This document shows, in pieces, positions 8,943 through 17,510 of a stretch of 64,000 nt of DNA (positions are counted from its first letter, which is position 1; every line of letters begins with the position of its first letter). The translations under genes were made by a program, and so were the position numbers. The notes beneath the pieces were generated by a model, which worked only from the letters and a program-made list of their open reading frames with translations, was not told the origin of the DNA and searched no databases. The DNA is taken from NCBI RefSeq assembly GCF_902706225.1, contig NZ_CACSKB010000016.1, positions 1 through 64,000 on the forward strand. Direction: 5' to 3'. The stretch is from Microbacterium sp. 18062. GTDB lineage: Bacteria > Actinomycetota > Actinomycetes > Actinomycetales > Microbacteriaceae.

Positions 8943-9905
8943 TCAGTGCCGGGCGATGGCACGCCGGGCGGCGGCGATGGTCGCCTCGAGCCCGTAGCCG
9001 TGCTTGTCCCGCAGCTCCTCATCGTCGCCGAAGCCGGCGTACACCTGCGGGATGCCGAGTCGCTCGAACGAGGTGAGGGAGACGCCGCGATCGGCGACGA
9101 CGTCGGCGATGCGGGTCGCGAGCCCCCCGTAGGCGAGGTGGTCCTCCAGCACCACGAACCGGCCACCGGTCTCCTCCGCGGAGCGCACGATGAGCTCTTC
9201 GTCGATCGGCTTGAGGGTGAACATGTCGACGACGCGCACCGAGCGGCCGTCCTCGGCGAGCGCGTCCGCGGCGTCGAGGGCCTGCGCGACGGTGGTGCCG
9301 TGCGTGAAGATCGTGAGGTCTGATCCGTCGCGGGCGACGATCCCCTTGCCGATCCGGATGTCGTGCTCCCCGGGCGCGTAGAGCACCTTGTCCTTCTTGC
9401 CGACCGCCAGTCGGATGTAGATCGGACCGCTCATCGCCATCGACTGGCGGATGATCTCGCCGACCATCATCGGGTCGCCGATCGAGGTGACCGTCATGTT
9501 CGTCAGCGCGCCCATGAGCGTGAGGTCCTCGACGGCGTAGTGCGTCGACCCGCCGTTGCCGACGAGCCCGCCGTGGGTGCCGATGATCTTGACCGGGAGG
9601 TTCGGATAGCAGACGTCGGTGCGCACCTGCTCGAGCGCGCGCATCGACAGGAACGGCAGCATGCCCGACACGACCGGGATGTTGCCGTCGTAGGCGAGGC
9701 CGGCCGCGATGCCGACGCACGCCTGCTCCGCGAGGCCCACGTCGATGAACCGGTCCGGGAACGCGTCGCGGAACTCCGTCAGCGACTGGCCGATGTCGGG
9801 AGTCAGCACGAACAGGTTCTCATGCTCCTCGCCCAGCTCCGCCAGCGTCGAGCCGATCACCGAACGCGCGGAGAGCATCTCCCCGAATGTGAACGTCGTG
9901 GGCAT
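8943..9905 (-). CDS. Transketolase, C-terminal (Pyr/TK-C) subunit
   Basis: 320-residue half-transketolase carrying the pyrimidine-binding and C-terminal domains. The VGLAEQACVGIAAGLA stretch, with the Glu that activates the thiamine diphosphate aminopyrimidine, is near residue 80. It must pair with the N-terminal subunit encoded immediately upstream (start and stop share one base at 9905). Split transketolases occur in many actinobacterial sugar operons and transfer two-carbon ketol units. The absence of a sugar kinase in this operon makes the acceptor or donor unclear. See the finding on formaldehyde capture for one hypothesis. Confidence 0.87.
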   Translation of the reverse strand: MPTTFTFGEMLSARSVIGSTLAELGEEHENLFVLTPDIGQSLTEFRDAFPDRFIDVGLAEQACVGIAAGLAYDGNIPVVSGMLPFLSMRALEQVRTDVCYPNLPVKIIGTHGGLVGNGGSTHYAVEDLTLMGALTNMTVTSIGDPMMVGEIIRQSMAMSGPIYIRLAVGKKDKVLYAPGEHDIRIGKGIVARDGSDLTIFTHGTTVAQALDAADALAEDGRSVRVVDMFTLKPIDEELIVRSAEETGGRFVVLEDHLAYGGLATRIADVVADRGVSLTSFERLGIPQVYAGFGDDEELRDKHGYGLEATIAAARRAIARH

Positions 9906-10780
9906 CAGACACTCTCCTTCTCACGCGACGTCTCGAGGGCCGCCAGGGCACGCTCGAGGTCCGCCGCTCCCAGCGACCCCGCGTGCCACGCGAGGTTCCG
10001 CTCCATGAAATCGACCCCCTTGCCCTTGACCGTCTCGCAGATGACCACGGTCGGCTTGTCGGAGTCGGTCGCCGGCAGGGCATCGATCGCGCCGACCAGC
10101 GCGGCCATGTCGTGGCCGTCGATGTGCACGACGTTCCAGCCGAACGCGGCCCATTTGTCGGGGTAGGGCTCGAGCACCACACGCTCCTCGTCGAAGCTCG
10201 TCATGAGCTGCCGGTTGCGGTCGATGAACGCGACGAGGTTGCCGAGCCTGTTCGAGTTCGCCGCCATCGCGGCCTCCCACACCGAGCCCTCGCCGGTCTC
10301 GCCGTCGCCCATCAGCGTGATCACCCGGTGGCTCTCGCCGCGGTGCCGGGCGCCGAGCGCCATCCCCACCGCGAGCGGCAGACCGTGACCCAGCGATCCC
10401 GTCGAGGCCTCGACCCCCGGCAGCTGGACCTTGCACGGGTGCATCCCGTAGGCGCTGTCGAGCAGCCCGTAGGTGTCGACGATGCCCTGATAGGAGAAGA
10501 ACCCGCGGATCGCCATCGCGATGTACATCGCCACGGCAGCGTGGCCCTTGCTGAGGACGAAGCGGTCGCGGGAGGGATTGGCGAGATCGGTCGGATCCAC
10601 GCGCAGCCCGTACTCGAACAGCGCGGTGAAGATGTCCGCCGACGACAGATCGCCGCCCACGTGCACCGCGCCCTCGTAGGTGCCGCACAGGTGCAGCAGC
10701 TTCGTGCGCAACTCGAAGGACAGCTCCTCGAGCTCCTCGACCGTGTGCAGCTTCCCTGTGTCCAGGGTGTCCGTACTCAT
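9905..10780 (-). CDS. Transketolase, N-terminal (PP) subunit
   Basis: 291-residue thiamine-diphosphate-binding half of a transketolase. The motif GDGETGEGSVWEA, with the Mg-ThDP GDG, lies near residue 150, followed by FIDRNRQ; LSKGHAA and SLGHGL, both typical of transketolase, are also present. The ATG at 10780 has a GAGGAGA ribosome site and is the first gene of the minus-strand operon that runs to position 8. The operon shares its promoter region with the divergent aldehyde dehydrogenase at 11098, where MarR-like operators are visible. Confidence 0.87.
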   Translation of the reverse strand: MSTDTLDTGKLHTVEELEELSFELRTKLLHLCGTYEGAVHVGGDLSSADIFTALFEYGLRVDPTDLANPSRDRFVLSKGHAAVAMYIAMAIRGFFSYQGIVDTYGLLDSAYGMHPCKVQLPGVEASTGSLGHGLPLAVGMALGARHRGESHRVITLMGDGETGEGSVWEAAMAANSNRLGNLVAFIDRNRQLMTSFDEERVVLEPYPDKWAAFGWNVVHIDGHDMAALVGAIDALPATDSDKPTVVICETVKGKGVDFMERNLAWHAGSLGAADLERALAALETSREKESV

Positions 10781-11097
10781 CTCATGTCTCCTCATTGAAT
10801 GACACGGATGCCGTTTCCGACGCCGACCACGCGCGTCCTCATCGACACTCTCTCGGTTGCCGGGAGGCCTTCCGCCTCGCGACGGGAGTGACGCTAGCAC
10901 GAACCTATTTACAAGTAAACAAGAATGTACCTAAACTCGTTTACACGCTTGATGGCGAGGCGATCAGGCCGCAGACTCGTCGACAAAGCCGTTGCGATCC
11001 CGCGACGGCCACTCGACCCGAGACTTCCGTCGAATCCGACGGAGACCGGGAGCGCCGCTCCCGGAGGCGAACGACACACAGAGAGGTGAATGTCGAG
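10781..11097. promoter_or_regulatory. Divergent promoter region, with paired inverted repeats at 10908-10943
   Basis: This 317-bp gap between the transketolase operon (leftward) and an aldehyde dehydrogenase (rightward) has an AT-rich island in otherwise GC-rich DNA. It holds two inverted repeats: TTTACAAGTAAA (10908-10919, 5-bp arms) and TAAACTCGTTTA (10932-10943, 5-bp arms), centres 24 bp apart. Spacing and symmetry suit a dimeric winged-helix repressor. The MarR protein encoded at 12680 is the natural candidate, since its gene follows the rightward aldehyde dehydrogenase. The rest of the gap shows no gene I can support. Confidence 0.6.
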
Positions 11098-12597
11098 ATG
11101 ACTGGAGACGTGTTGACCACCGCGGGAGCGCGGACCGGCTTGTACATCGGAGGGCAGGAGCGATTCACCGAGAGCACGCTCACGGTGAACGACCCCGCCA
11201 AACCGGGCGTGATCGTGGGCGAGGCGGCCGCGGCCACCCCTCAGGACGTGACCGATGCGGTCGCCGCGGCGAAGGATGCCTACCCGGCGTGGTCCGCTCT
11301 CGGCGCGACCGAGCGGGCTCGGATCATGGCCGAGGCGATCGCGGGCATCGCCGACGATCGCGATGCGGACGCGGCGATCCTCTCGCAGGAGAACGGGAAG
11401 ATCCGTTTCGAGGCATGGGTGGACGCGCTCGTGTTCGAGATCCGATGGAACCTGGCACTGATGCTCGCGGAGGAGGTGGACACCTCGAAGACCCTTCCCG
11501 TCGTCCCGGGCGCCATCCCCGTCTCGACAGAGGTCGCCTACCAGTCCCTCGGCGTCGTGACCGTCATCGTGCCGTTCAACTGGCCGATCGCCATCCTCGG
11601 CGCCGCCCTTCCGCATGCTCTGCTCGCGGGAAACACCGCGATCGTGAAGCCGCCGCCCTCGGCGCCCCTCGCCACGACGCGCGTCGTGCAGCGCATCGCG
11701 GAGAAGCTGCCGCCGGGCGTCCTCAACGTCATCACGGGCCGCGACGAGAACATGACCGGCCTCATCCAGAACACGGATGTCGCCAAGGTCTGCTTCACCG
11801 GCTCGGTCGGCGGAGGCAAGCGCATCATGGAGCTCGCGTCCAAGACCCTCACCCGGGTGACCCTCGAGCTCGGCGGGAACGATGCCGCCCTCTTCCTCGA
11901 GGACGCCGTCATCGACGACGTCCACCTCGACCGGCTGTACGCGGCCGTCTACGACACGACCGGCCAGATCTGCATGAACGCGAAGCGCGTCTTCGTGCAT
12001 CGCTCGCGCCTGGACGAGGTCGTCGCGGGCCTGTCCGCCCGCCTCGAGAAGGCGGTCATCGGATACGGACTCGACGAGGGCACCACCCTGGGACCGCTCC
12101 ACCAGCCGGCGCAGAAGGCGTTCGTCGAGGAGATCATCCAGGAGGCCAAGGACGCCGGGGCGGATGTGCGCGAGTTCGGCGAGCTGCCGGGCGGCGAGCT
12201 CGCCGGCGGCAACTTCCTGCGCCCCGCGATCGTCGTCGACCCGTCGCTGGATCTGCGCGTGGTCACCCAGGAGCAGTTCGGCCCGGTCATCCCGCTCATC
12301 CCCTTCGACACCGAGGAGGAGGCCGTCCGCCTCGCCAACGACACCTGGGGCGGCCTCTGCGGGTCGGTGTGGACCGCCGACCCCGATGCCGCGCAGCGCG
12401 TCGGCAGCCGGCTGGAGTGCGGATACGTCTGGGTCAACGACCACGGCGCGACTCGGCTGGACCTGCGCGCGCCGTTCGGCGGCGTGAAGCAGTCCGGCTT
12501 CGGCCGCGAGCAGGGCATCGAGGGCATCCGGGCCTTCCAGGACACCCGCTCGATCGCCACGATCGATCCGGAGGCATTGGCCGCCATGGCACACTGA
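11098..12597 (+). CDS. Aldehyde dehydrogenase
   Basis: 499-residue ALDH with general base Glu257 in LELGGNDAAL and nucleophile Cys292 in TGQICMNAKR; the PFNWPIAILG coenzyme-site segment is near 160. It resembles the ALDH at 42256 (both have LELGGND followed by acidic LEDAV) more than the two others in the window, which suggests a common type of acyl or aryl aldehyde substrate. ATG 11098 is preceded by GAGAGG; an in-frame GTG lies 12 bp upstream. It is followed by a strong terminator and then a MarR gene. Confidence 0.84.
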   Translation: MTGDVLTTAGARTGLYIGGQERFTESTLTVNDPAKPGVIVGEAAAATPQDVTDAVAAAKDAYPAWSALGATERARIMAEAIAGIADDRDADAAILSQENGKIRFEAWVDALVFEIRWNLALMLAEEVDTSKTLPVVPGAIPVSTEVAYQSLGVVTVIVPFNWPIAILGAALPHALLAGNTAIVKPPPSAPLATTRVVQRIAEKLPPGVLNVITGRDENMTGLIQNTDVAKVCFTGSVGGGKRIMELASKTLTRVTLELGGNDAALFLEDAVIDDVHLDRLYAAVYDTTGQICMNAKRVFVHRSRLDEVVAGLSARLEKAVIGYGLDEGTTLGPLHQPAQKAFVEEIIQEAKDAGADVREFGELPGGELAGGNFLRPAIVVDPSLDLRVVTQEQFGPVIPLIPFDTEEEAVRLANDTWGGLCGSVWTADPDAAQRVGSRLECGYVWVNDHGATRLDLRAPFGGVKQSGFGREQGIEGIRAFQDTRSIATIDPEALAAMAH

Positions 12598-12611
12598 TCG
12601 ATCACCGGAGG

Positions 12612-12656
12612 AAGAGGGGCCCGATCCTCGAGGTCGGGCCCCTCTTCTCTTCTTTC
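12612..12656 (+). terminator. Rho-independent terminator after the aldehyde dehydrogenase
   Basis: A 13-bp perfect stem, AAGAGGGGCCCGA at 12612-12624 with its complement at 12634-12646, around a 9-nt loop and followed by the pyrimidine tail CTCTTCTTTC. It lies 14 bp after the ALDH stop and ends before the MarR ribosome site, so the MarR gene is likely read from its own promoter or by read-through. Confidence 0.8.
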
Positions 12657-12679
12657 GCAAGACCCCGACAAGGAGCAGC

Positions 12680-13231
12680 ATGCCCCGCGCAGACGCACGG
12701 CCCGGTCCCGTCCGCCCCGGAACGGAGATGGTGACCCATCCGCTCGACGAGACGATCGATCCGGAGAACTTCACGCCTCGGCTGCTCGCCCTCCTCTCGA
12801 ACGCGCTGGTGTGGCGCGAGTCGCACGAGCTGCGCCGGCGCTTCGGGCTCGGCACCAACGACTGGCGGGTCGTCTCCGCGCTCGCGCTGCGCCCCGGCGC
12901 CTCGGCGACGGAGGTGTCGGATTTCATCGGCGTCAACAAGGCGGTCGTCTCCAAGAGCGTCACCACCCTGACCGCGCACGAGCTGATCGTGCTGGTGGAC
13001 GGCCCCCGCGGATCGCGGCCGATGTACCTCACCACCACCGGCGCGCAGATGCACCGCGACATGCTGCCGGTCTCCCTGAGCGGCCAGGACATCATCCTCG
13101 GGGGGATGACGCCGGAGCAGATCACGTCGCTCAACATGCTGTTGCGCGGGATGATCGACCGCGTCCGCGACGCCGGGTCGCTGCGCGCCGCGCCGTGGGG
13201 CGAAGAGAGCCCGGCCGCCCAGCGCGCCTAG
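12680..13231 (+). CDS. MarR-family transcriptional regulator
   Basis: 183-residue winged-helix regulator. The recognition region (ATEVSDFIGVNKAVVSKSVTTL, about residues 76-97) and the beta-wing (DGPRGSRPMYLT) are clear. It is a paralogue of the MarR protein at 36195: both share the TP-LL-LL-N-LVW N-terminal helix, the GTN-WR segment, the VNK/INK recognition helix and the DGPRGSR wing. An AAGGAG site precedes the ATG. It probably binds the TAAAC-type inverted repeats at 10908-10943 and releases them on binding an aromatic acid or aldehyde. The ligand is unknown. Confidence 0.85.
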   Translation: MPRADARPGPVRPGTEMVTHPLDETIDPENFTPRLLALLSNALVWRESHELRRRFGLGTNDWRVVSALALRPGASATEVSDFIGVNKAVVSKSVTTLTAHELIVLVDGPRGSRPMYLTTTGAQMHRDMLPVSLSGQDIILGGMTPEQITSLNMLLRGMIDRVRDAGSLRAAPWGEESPAAQRA

Positions 13232-13258
13232 CGGGCGCATCGCGCCCCTTCGTCTCGG

Positions 13259-13354
13259 AGCCCCTGCTCCCCGCTCAGGGACCGAGAAGTCTCGTCGCTC
13301 CGATCCCCGCTCAGAGACCGGAACAGAAGACACTGGAGCCGAGGAGCAGGGGCT
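13259..13354. repeat. Nested inverted and direct repeats between convergent genes
   Basis: In the 129-bp gap between the 3' ends of the MarR gene and the ThDP-enzyme gene, AGCCCCTGCTCC (13259-13270) is exactly complementary to 13343-13354. Inside lie two imperfect direct copies of CCCCGCTCAGGGACCG about 34 bp apart. The long inverted repeat could act as a bidirectional terminator, but it has a 72-nt interior and no U-tract, so that role is weak. Confidence 0.4.
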
Positions 13355-13360
13355 GCCGCA

Positions 13361-15028
13361 TCAGTGGGCCAGGTCGCCGGCCATGAGCGGCGAGGGGTCG
13401 CCCGCCACTTTGGCGTCGACGACGAGCGGTCGCCGCCGAGGCCCGTCGAGCCACTCCTGGACCGCCCCCAGATCGTCGAGCGAGCGCACCGTGACGCCCT
13501 CGCAGCCGTATCCGCGCGCGATCGCGGCGATGTCGGTCTCGGGGAACCTCACGATGGCGTGCTTGTCCGGCTGGTCCGCGAACAGATGAACCTCGGCGCC
13601 GTACGCATCGTCGTTGTAGACGACGACGAGCATCCCGAGCCCCTCTCTGACGGCCGTGTCGAGCTCCACCGCCCCCATCAGGAACGAGCCGTCCCCGGTG
13701 CCCACGACCGTCATCCGATCGGGCCGGGCGATCGCGGCGCCGATCCCGTTCGAAAGACCCAGGCCGATCGACTGGAACGACAGCGGCATGACGAACCCCC
13801 GGTCGTCGGGCACGCGCAGGAACGCTCCCGCGTACATGTTGACGTTGCCGCCGTCCGGCACGACGACCCGCTCGGTCGGGAGCATCGCGTCGAGAGCGGC
13901 CGTCAGGGCGCCGGGGCCGACACGACCGGGATGGTCCCGCTCGTCCGGCAGGTTCTCGGTCCAGTACCGGATGCGGCGGATGCGCTCAGCGGTCGCGGGC
14001 GTGCGCCAGCCGGTGCGAGCGGGCCCCCGAGCCGCGAGCCGCGTCGCGACCGACGAGGCGACGGATGCGGTGTCGCCGAGGATCCCGACCGTCACGTGGC
14101 GGTGCTTTCCGAAGGCGTCGGCCCGATCATCGACCTGGACGAGCACCGGCTGCGCCGTCAGGGCGCCGCCATGGGCCGTCCAGGGGTTGAGCGCGGCCCC
14201 GAACGCCACCAGCACGTCGGCCTCCTGGATCAGCTTCTGCGCGCCCGGGGTCGCGAAGCCGCCCATGACATCGAGCGCCCACGCCTCGTCCGCGAACAGG
14301 CCGCGCGCACCCGCGGAGGGGACCAGCACGGCTCCCGTCTGTGCGGCGAGGGCGCGCAGTTCGGCGGATGCGTGCCGCGCCCCGCGGCCGCCGAGGAGCA
14401 CGGGGCGCTGCGCCTCGGCGAGGATCCGGGCGAGCTCGGCGACGCCTGCCTCCGACGCAGCGGCCGGGATCACCCGCGCCGGCGGATCGATCGCCGCCGA
14501 CGCAGGACACTCCTCGGCCTGCAGATCGACCGGGAGCGAGAGCACGACGGTCGTCCGGTCGCGGACGGCGATGTCGTAGGCCGCCACGGCGTCGGCGACC
14601 GCCGTCGCGGCCGAATGGATGCGCCGGGCAACCGCGCCGACCGACGCCACGAGCGCGTCCTGATCGATGACGAAGTTGCCCTCCTCCTGGCCCACGGCGG
14701 AGTCCCCCGTGACGACCAGCATCGGGGTGTGCGACTTGGCCGCCTCGCCGATCCCGGTCATCGCGTTCGTGAGCCCGCATCCCTGGTGCACGCTCACCGC
14801 CGCCACACGTCCGGTCAACCGGGAGTGCGCATCGGCCATGCACGCGGCGCCCATCTCGTGCCGCGCCGCGGTGAAGCGCACCCCGGATGCGACCAGCCCG
14901 TGCGTGACCATGAAATTGCCGCTGCCGACGACGCCGAACACGTGGGCGATCCCCCGCTCGGCCAGCGCCCGCCCGACGGCCTCGCCGACCGTCACCGTCT
15001 GCGTCACCTGATCCTCTCCCCTCGACAT
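13361..15028 (-). CDS. Thiamine-diphosphate-dependent decarboxylase/ligase
   Basis: 555-residue member of the acetolactate synthase/benzoylformate decarboxylase superfamily, with the usual Pyr-central-PP domain order. The catalytic Glu lies in ARHEMGAACMAD near residue 55. The ThDP/Mg motif GDGSFLMGAVELDTAVREG is near 435, with an ND at its end. It lacks the glyoxylate carboligase and sulfoacetaldehyde signatures I know, so the 2-oxo acid or aldehyde substrate is open. ATG 15028 has a GAGAGG site. It is the last gene of the importer operon 18497-13361, implying that it acts on the imported compound or its first product. Confidence 0.8.
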   Translation of the reverse strand: MSRGEDQVTQTVTVGEAVGRALAERGIAHVFGVVGSGNFMVTHGLVASGVRFTAARHEMGAACMADAHSRLTGRVAAVSVHQGCGLTNAMTGIGEAAKSHTPMLVVTGDSAVGQEEGNFVIDQDALVASVGAVARRIHSAATAVADAVAAYDIAVRDRTTVVLSLPVDLQAEECPASAAIDPPARVIPAAASEAGVAELARILAEAQRPVLLGGRGARHASAELRALAAQTGAVLVPSAGARGLFADEAWALDVMGGFATPGAQKLIQEADVLVAFGAALNPWTAHGGALTAQPVLVQVDDRADAFGKHRHVTVGILGDTASVASSVATRLAARGPARTGWRTPATAERIRRIRYWTENLPDERDHPGRVGPGALTAALDAMLPTERVVVPDGGNVNMYAGAFLRVPDDRGFVMPLSFQSIGLGLSNGIGAAIARPDRMTVVGTGDGSFLMGAVELDTAVREGLGMLVVVYNDDAYGAEVHLFADQPDKHAIVRFPETDIAAIARGYGCEGVTVRSLDDLGAVQEWLDGPRRRPLVVDAKVAGDPSPLMAGDLAH

Positions 15029-15069
15029 CCGTTCCTCTCCCTCGCGGTTCCCGGCGGCACCGGCCGCGC

Positions 15070-15870
15070 TCACCGGATCACCGTCCGGATGCTCCCCGTG
15101 CGCATCAGCTCGCTCGATCGGCGGATGCGGCGATACACGTCGCTGCGCACGCGCGCGAACTCCGGCAGCTCCTTCGTCTCGATCTGGTCCCGCGGCGCGG
15201 GCAGCTCGACGGGCAGGTCGGCCTCGATGAACGTCGGCCGCGGGCCCATCACCAGGACACGGTCGGCCAGGTACACGCTCTCGTCGATGTCGTGCGTGAC
15301 GAAGACGATCGTGATGTCGAACGCGTCCCTGACCCGAAGCACCAGGTCCTCCAGCTCCGCTCGCGTCTGCGCGTCGAGGGCTCCGAACGGCTCGTCCATC
15401 AGCAGCATCCGGGGCTGGTAGGCCAGCCCCCGGGCGATGGCGACGCGCTGCTGCATCCCGCCCGACAGCTGCCACGGATAGCGATCCTCGAACCCGAGCA
15501 GACCCACCGACTCGATCGCCGCCATCATGCGCTCCTTGCGCTGCGCACGATCGCGCACCTCCCGCTTGAGGGGGAACTCGACGTTCTGCCCGACGGTCAT
15601 CCAGGGGTAGAGCGAGTTGATGTAGTCCTGGAAGACGAGCGCGATCTCTTTCGGCGGCCGCGTCACCGCGACGTCGTCGATCGTGATCGACCCGCTGGTC
15701 GGATCGATCAGACCGGCCATGAGCTTGAGCACCGTCGTCTTCCCGCAGCCCGAGGGGCCGACGATGGTGACCACCTCGTTCCGCCCGATCTCGAACGTGA
15801 GATCCTGCACGGCGAGGGTGCCGGTGGCGGCGTCGCCGTATCTCTTGGCGACGTTGTTCAACGCGAGCAT
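15070..15870 (-). CDS. Taurine/nitrate-type ABC importer, ATPase
   Basis: 266-residue SsuB/TauB-like ATPase. Walker A GPSGCGKTT near residue 40, Q-loop VFQDYINSLYPW, signature LSGGMQQR near 140 and Walker B MLLMDEPFGALD are intact, as is the switch His in FVTHDIDES. It is a close paralogue of the ATPase at 29639: even the C-terminal extension with LPEFA-R is shared. It powers the two permeases at 15887 and 16657. In actinobacterial catabolic loci this transporter family often imports aromatic or sulfonated acids. Confidence 0.9.
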   Translation of the reverse strand: MLALNNVAKRYGDAATGTLAVQDLTFEIGRNEVVTIVGPSGCGKTTVLKLMAGLIDPTSGSITIDDVAVTRPPKEIALVFQDYINSLYPWMTVGQNVEFPLKREVRDRAQRKERMMAAIESVGLLGFEDRYPWQLSGGMQQRVAIARGLAYQPRMLLMDEPFGALDAQTRAELEDLVLRVRDAFDITIVFVTHDIDESVYLADRVLVMGPRPTFIEADLPVELPAPRDQIETKELPEFARVRSDVYRRIRRSSELMRTGSIRTVIR

Positions 15871-15886
15871 GGTGTTCCTCCGTCGG

Positions 15887-16660
15887 TCAGTGGACGTCGG
15901 CCCGCGCGCCGTGATGCCAGGCCAGCATCCGCCGCTCGATGACCGTGAAGACGAGATTGAGCAGGTAGCCGAGGATCCCGAGCAGGATGATCCCGGACCA
16001 CATGTCGGGGATCGCGAAGGTGCGCTGGGCCTGGACGATGAAGAATCCGACTCCGTTGGTGGCCCCGACCATCTCGCTGATCACCATGATGATCAGCGCG
16101 AGCGGGAGGGCCGCCCGCATCCCCGCGAAGATCTGCGGGCTCGCCGCACGGAGGTCCACGTGCACCAGGGCGTCCCAGCCGCCGATCCGGTAGCTGGCAC
16201 CGGTCTCGCGGAGCGTGGAGTCGACGCCCGTGATGCCGTCGACGGTGTTCAGCAGGATCGGCCAGACGCAGACGAGCGCGATGAGGATGATCTTGGCCGC
16301 GTCCCCGGTGCCGAAGGCGATGAGGGTGAACGGCAGCAGCGCCGGCGGCGGGATCGCGCGCACGAACTCGATGACGGGGTCCGCCTGACGCCGGATCCGC
16401 GGGCTCCGCCCGATCAGGATGCCCGCGCCGATGCCGACGACGACCGCGATCAGGTATCCGGAGAACAGGCGGAACAGGCTCGGCAGGAGCTCGGCCGGGA
16501 CGAGCGCGAACAGCCAGTTCTGGGCGAACGCGACGAAGACGTCCTGGAGCGGCGGGAGGAAGAAGCTCGAGCCCGTGTTCGTGGCCCACAGGATGATGAG
16601 CACGACGAGCACCGGCGTGACGATCTCCGCCGCCACGTGCACGCTGCTCCTCAGCCTCAT
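15887..16660 (-). CDS. Taurine/nitrate-type ABC importer, permease 1
   Basis: 257-residue SsuC/TauC-like membrane subunit with about six hydrophobic helices. The EFVRAIPPPALLPF segment near residue 100 and the GGWDALVHVDLRAASPQI coupling loop (EAA-type) near 160 are characteristic. ATG 16660 overlaps the stop of the second permease gene (ATGA). It forms a heterodimer with the product of 16657-17505. Its gene is 16 bp upstream of the ATPase. Confidence 0.88.
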   Translation of the reverse strand: MRLRSSVHVAAEIVTPVLVVLIILWATNTGSSFFLPPLQDVFVAFAQNWLFALVPAELLPSLFRLFSGYLIAVVVGIGAGILIGRSPRIRRQADPVIEFVRAIPPPALLPFTLIAFGTGDAAKIILIALVCVWPILLNTVDGITGVDSTLRETGASYRIGGWDALVHVDLRAASPQIFAGMRAALPLALIIMVISEMVGATNGVGFFIVQAQRTFAIPDMWSGIILLGILGYLLNLVFTVIERRMLAWHHGARADVH

Positions 16661-17505
16661 CGCGCACCCGCCCTCTGCGAGGCGTGCCAGTGCAGCGCCC
16701 TGCGCTCGAGGGCGGCGAAGAGCATGTTCAGGAGCAGCCCGAGCACTCCGGCGATGATGACGTACGCGTACATGAGGGGCACGTCCGCGCCCTCTCGCGC
16801 TCGGTTGATCTGCAGACCGATCCCCGGTGCGCCCATGATGATCTGCCCGGTCACGACCAGGATCAAGGCCACCGACGACGAGATCCGCAAGCCGGTCACG
16901 AGGTAGGGCGTGGCCCCCGGAAGGACGACCCGCAGGAAGGTGCGCACGCGGCCGATCTGGAACGAGCGCGCCGTCGCCATCTGGATCGGGTTGATCGACC
17001 GCACGCCGTAGATCACCTGCACCAGGAGCGGCCAGGTCGCGGCGAAGGCGGCGAGGAAGACGGTGCCCTCCAACGACCCGGGGCGGAAGATCAGGAAGAC
17101 GACGGGGATGAGCGCGACCGAGGGCACGGGCCGGAGGAACTCCACGATGGGCCGGGTCGCCCGATAGGCCAGCTCGCTCGTTCCGAGCAGCATTCCGAGC
17201 GGGACGGCGACCAGCGCGGCGATCCCGAGCCCGAGGGACCACGCCAGCAGGGTCAGCCCGATCGCCTGCCAGGCGATCGCCTCGGTCAGCAGCTCCGCCA
17301 GTGCGGCGACGACGACACTGGGCGGCGGCAGGTAGCGCGACGGAAGGATCTCCAGTCGCGTCACCAGCTCCAGCGACAGGACGATGACCAGGGCGCCGCC
17401 CAGTGAGCCGATCCGATGCCGGAGCCGGCTCAGGGCGCCGCCCGCGGTGCGGTCTGCAGACCCGGACGGCGCCCTCGGCGGACCGAGCGAGACCGGTGCG
17501 GTCAT
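16657..17505 (-). CDS. Taurine/nitrate-type ABC importer, permease 2
   Basis: 282-residue SsuC/TauC-like permease. The EFLRPVPSVALIPV segment and the coupling loop near FQIGRVRTFLRVVLPGA are present, with about six membrane helices after a positively charged N-terminus. The ATG at 17505 has GAGGGGTGA upstream; an in-frame GTG at 17514 overlaps the SBP stop and is an alternative start. It is the partner of the permease at 15887. Two different permeases instead of a homodimer is a feature shared with the importer at 30469-32072. Confidence 0.87.
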   Translation of the reverse strand: MTAPVSLGPPRAPSGSADRTAGGALSRLRHRIGSLGGALVIVLSLELVTRLEILPSRYLPPPSVVVAALAELLTEAIAWQAIGLTLLAWSLGLGIAALVAVPLGMLLGTSELAYRATRPIVEFLRPVPSVALIPVVFLIFRPGSLEGTVFLAAFAATWPLLVQVIYGVRSINPIQMATARSFQIGRVRTFLRVVLPGATPYLVTGLRISSSVALILVVTGQIIMGAPGIGLQINRAREGADVPLMYAYVIIAGVLGLLLNMLFAALERRALHWHASQRAGAR

Positions 17506-17510
17506 GGCCG

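Noticed and set aside
8-10780. Assignment of the first operon to a specific sugar pathway such as apiose, erythritol or xylose use
   Set aside because: Split transketolase, a CUT2 importer and dehydrogenases occur in several pathways. There is no kinase or aldolase to fix the route, and the terminal aldehyde dehydrogenase looks aromatic.
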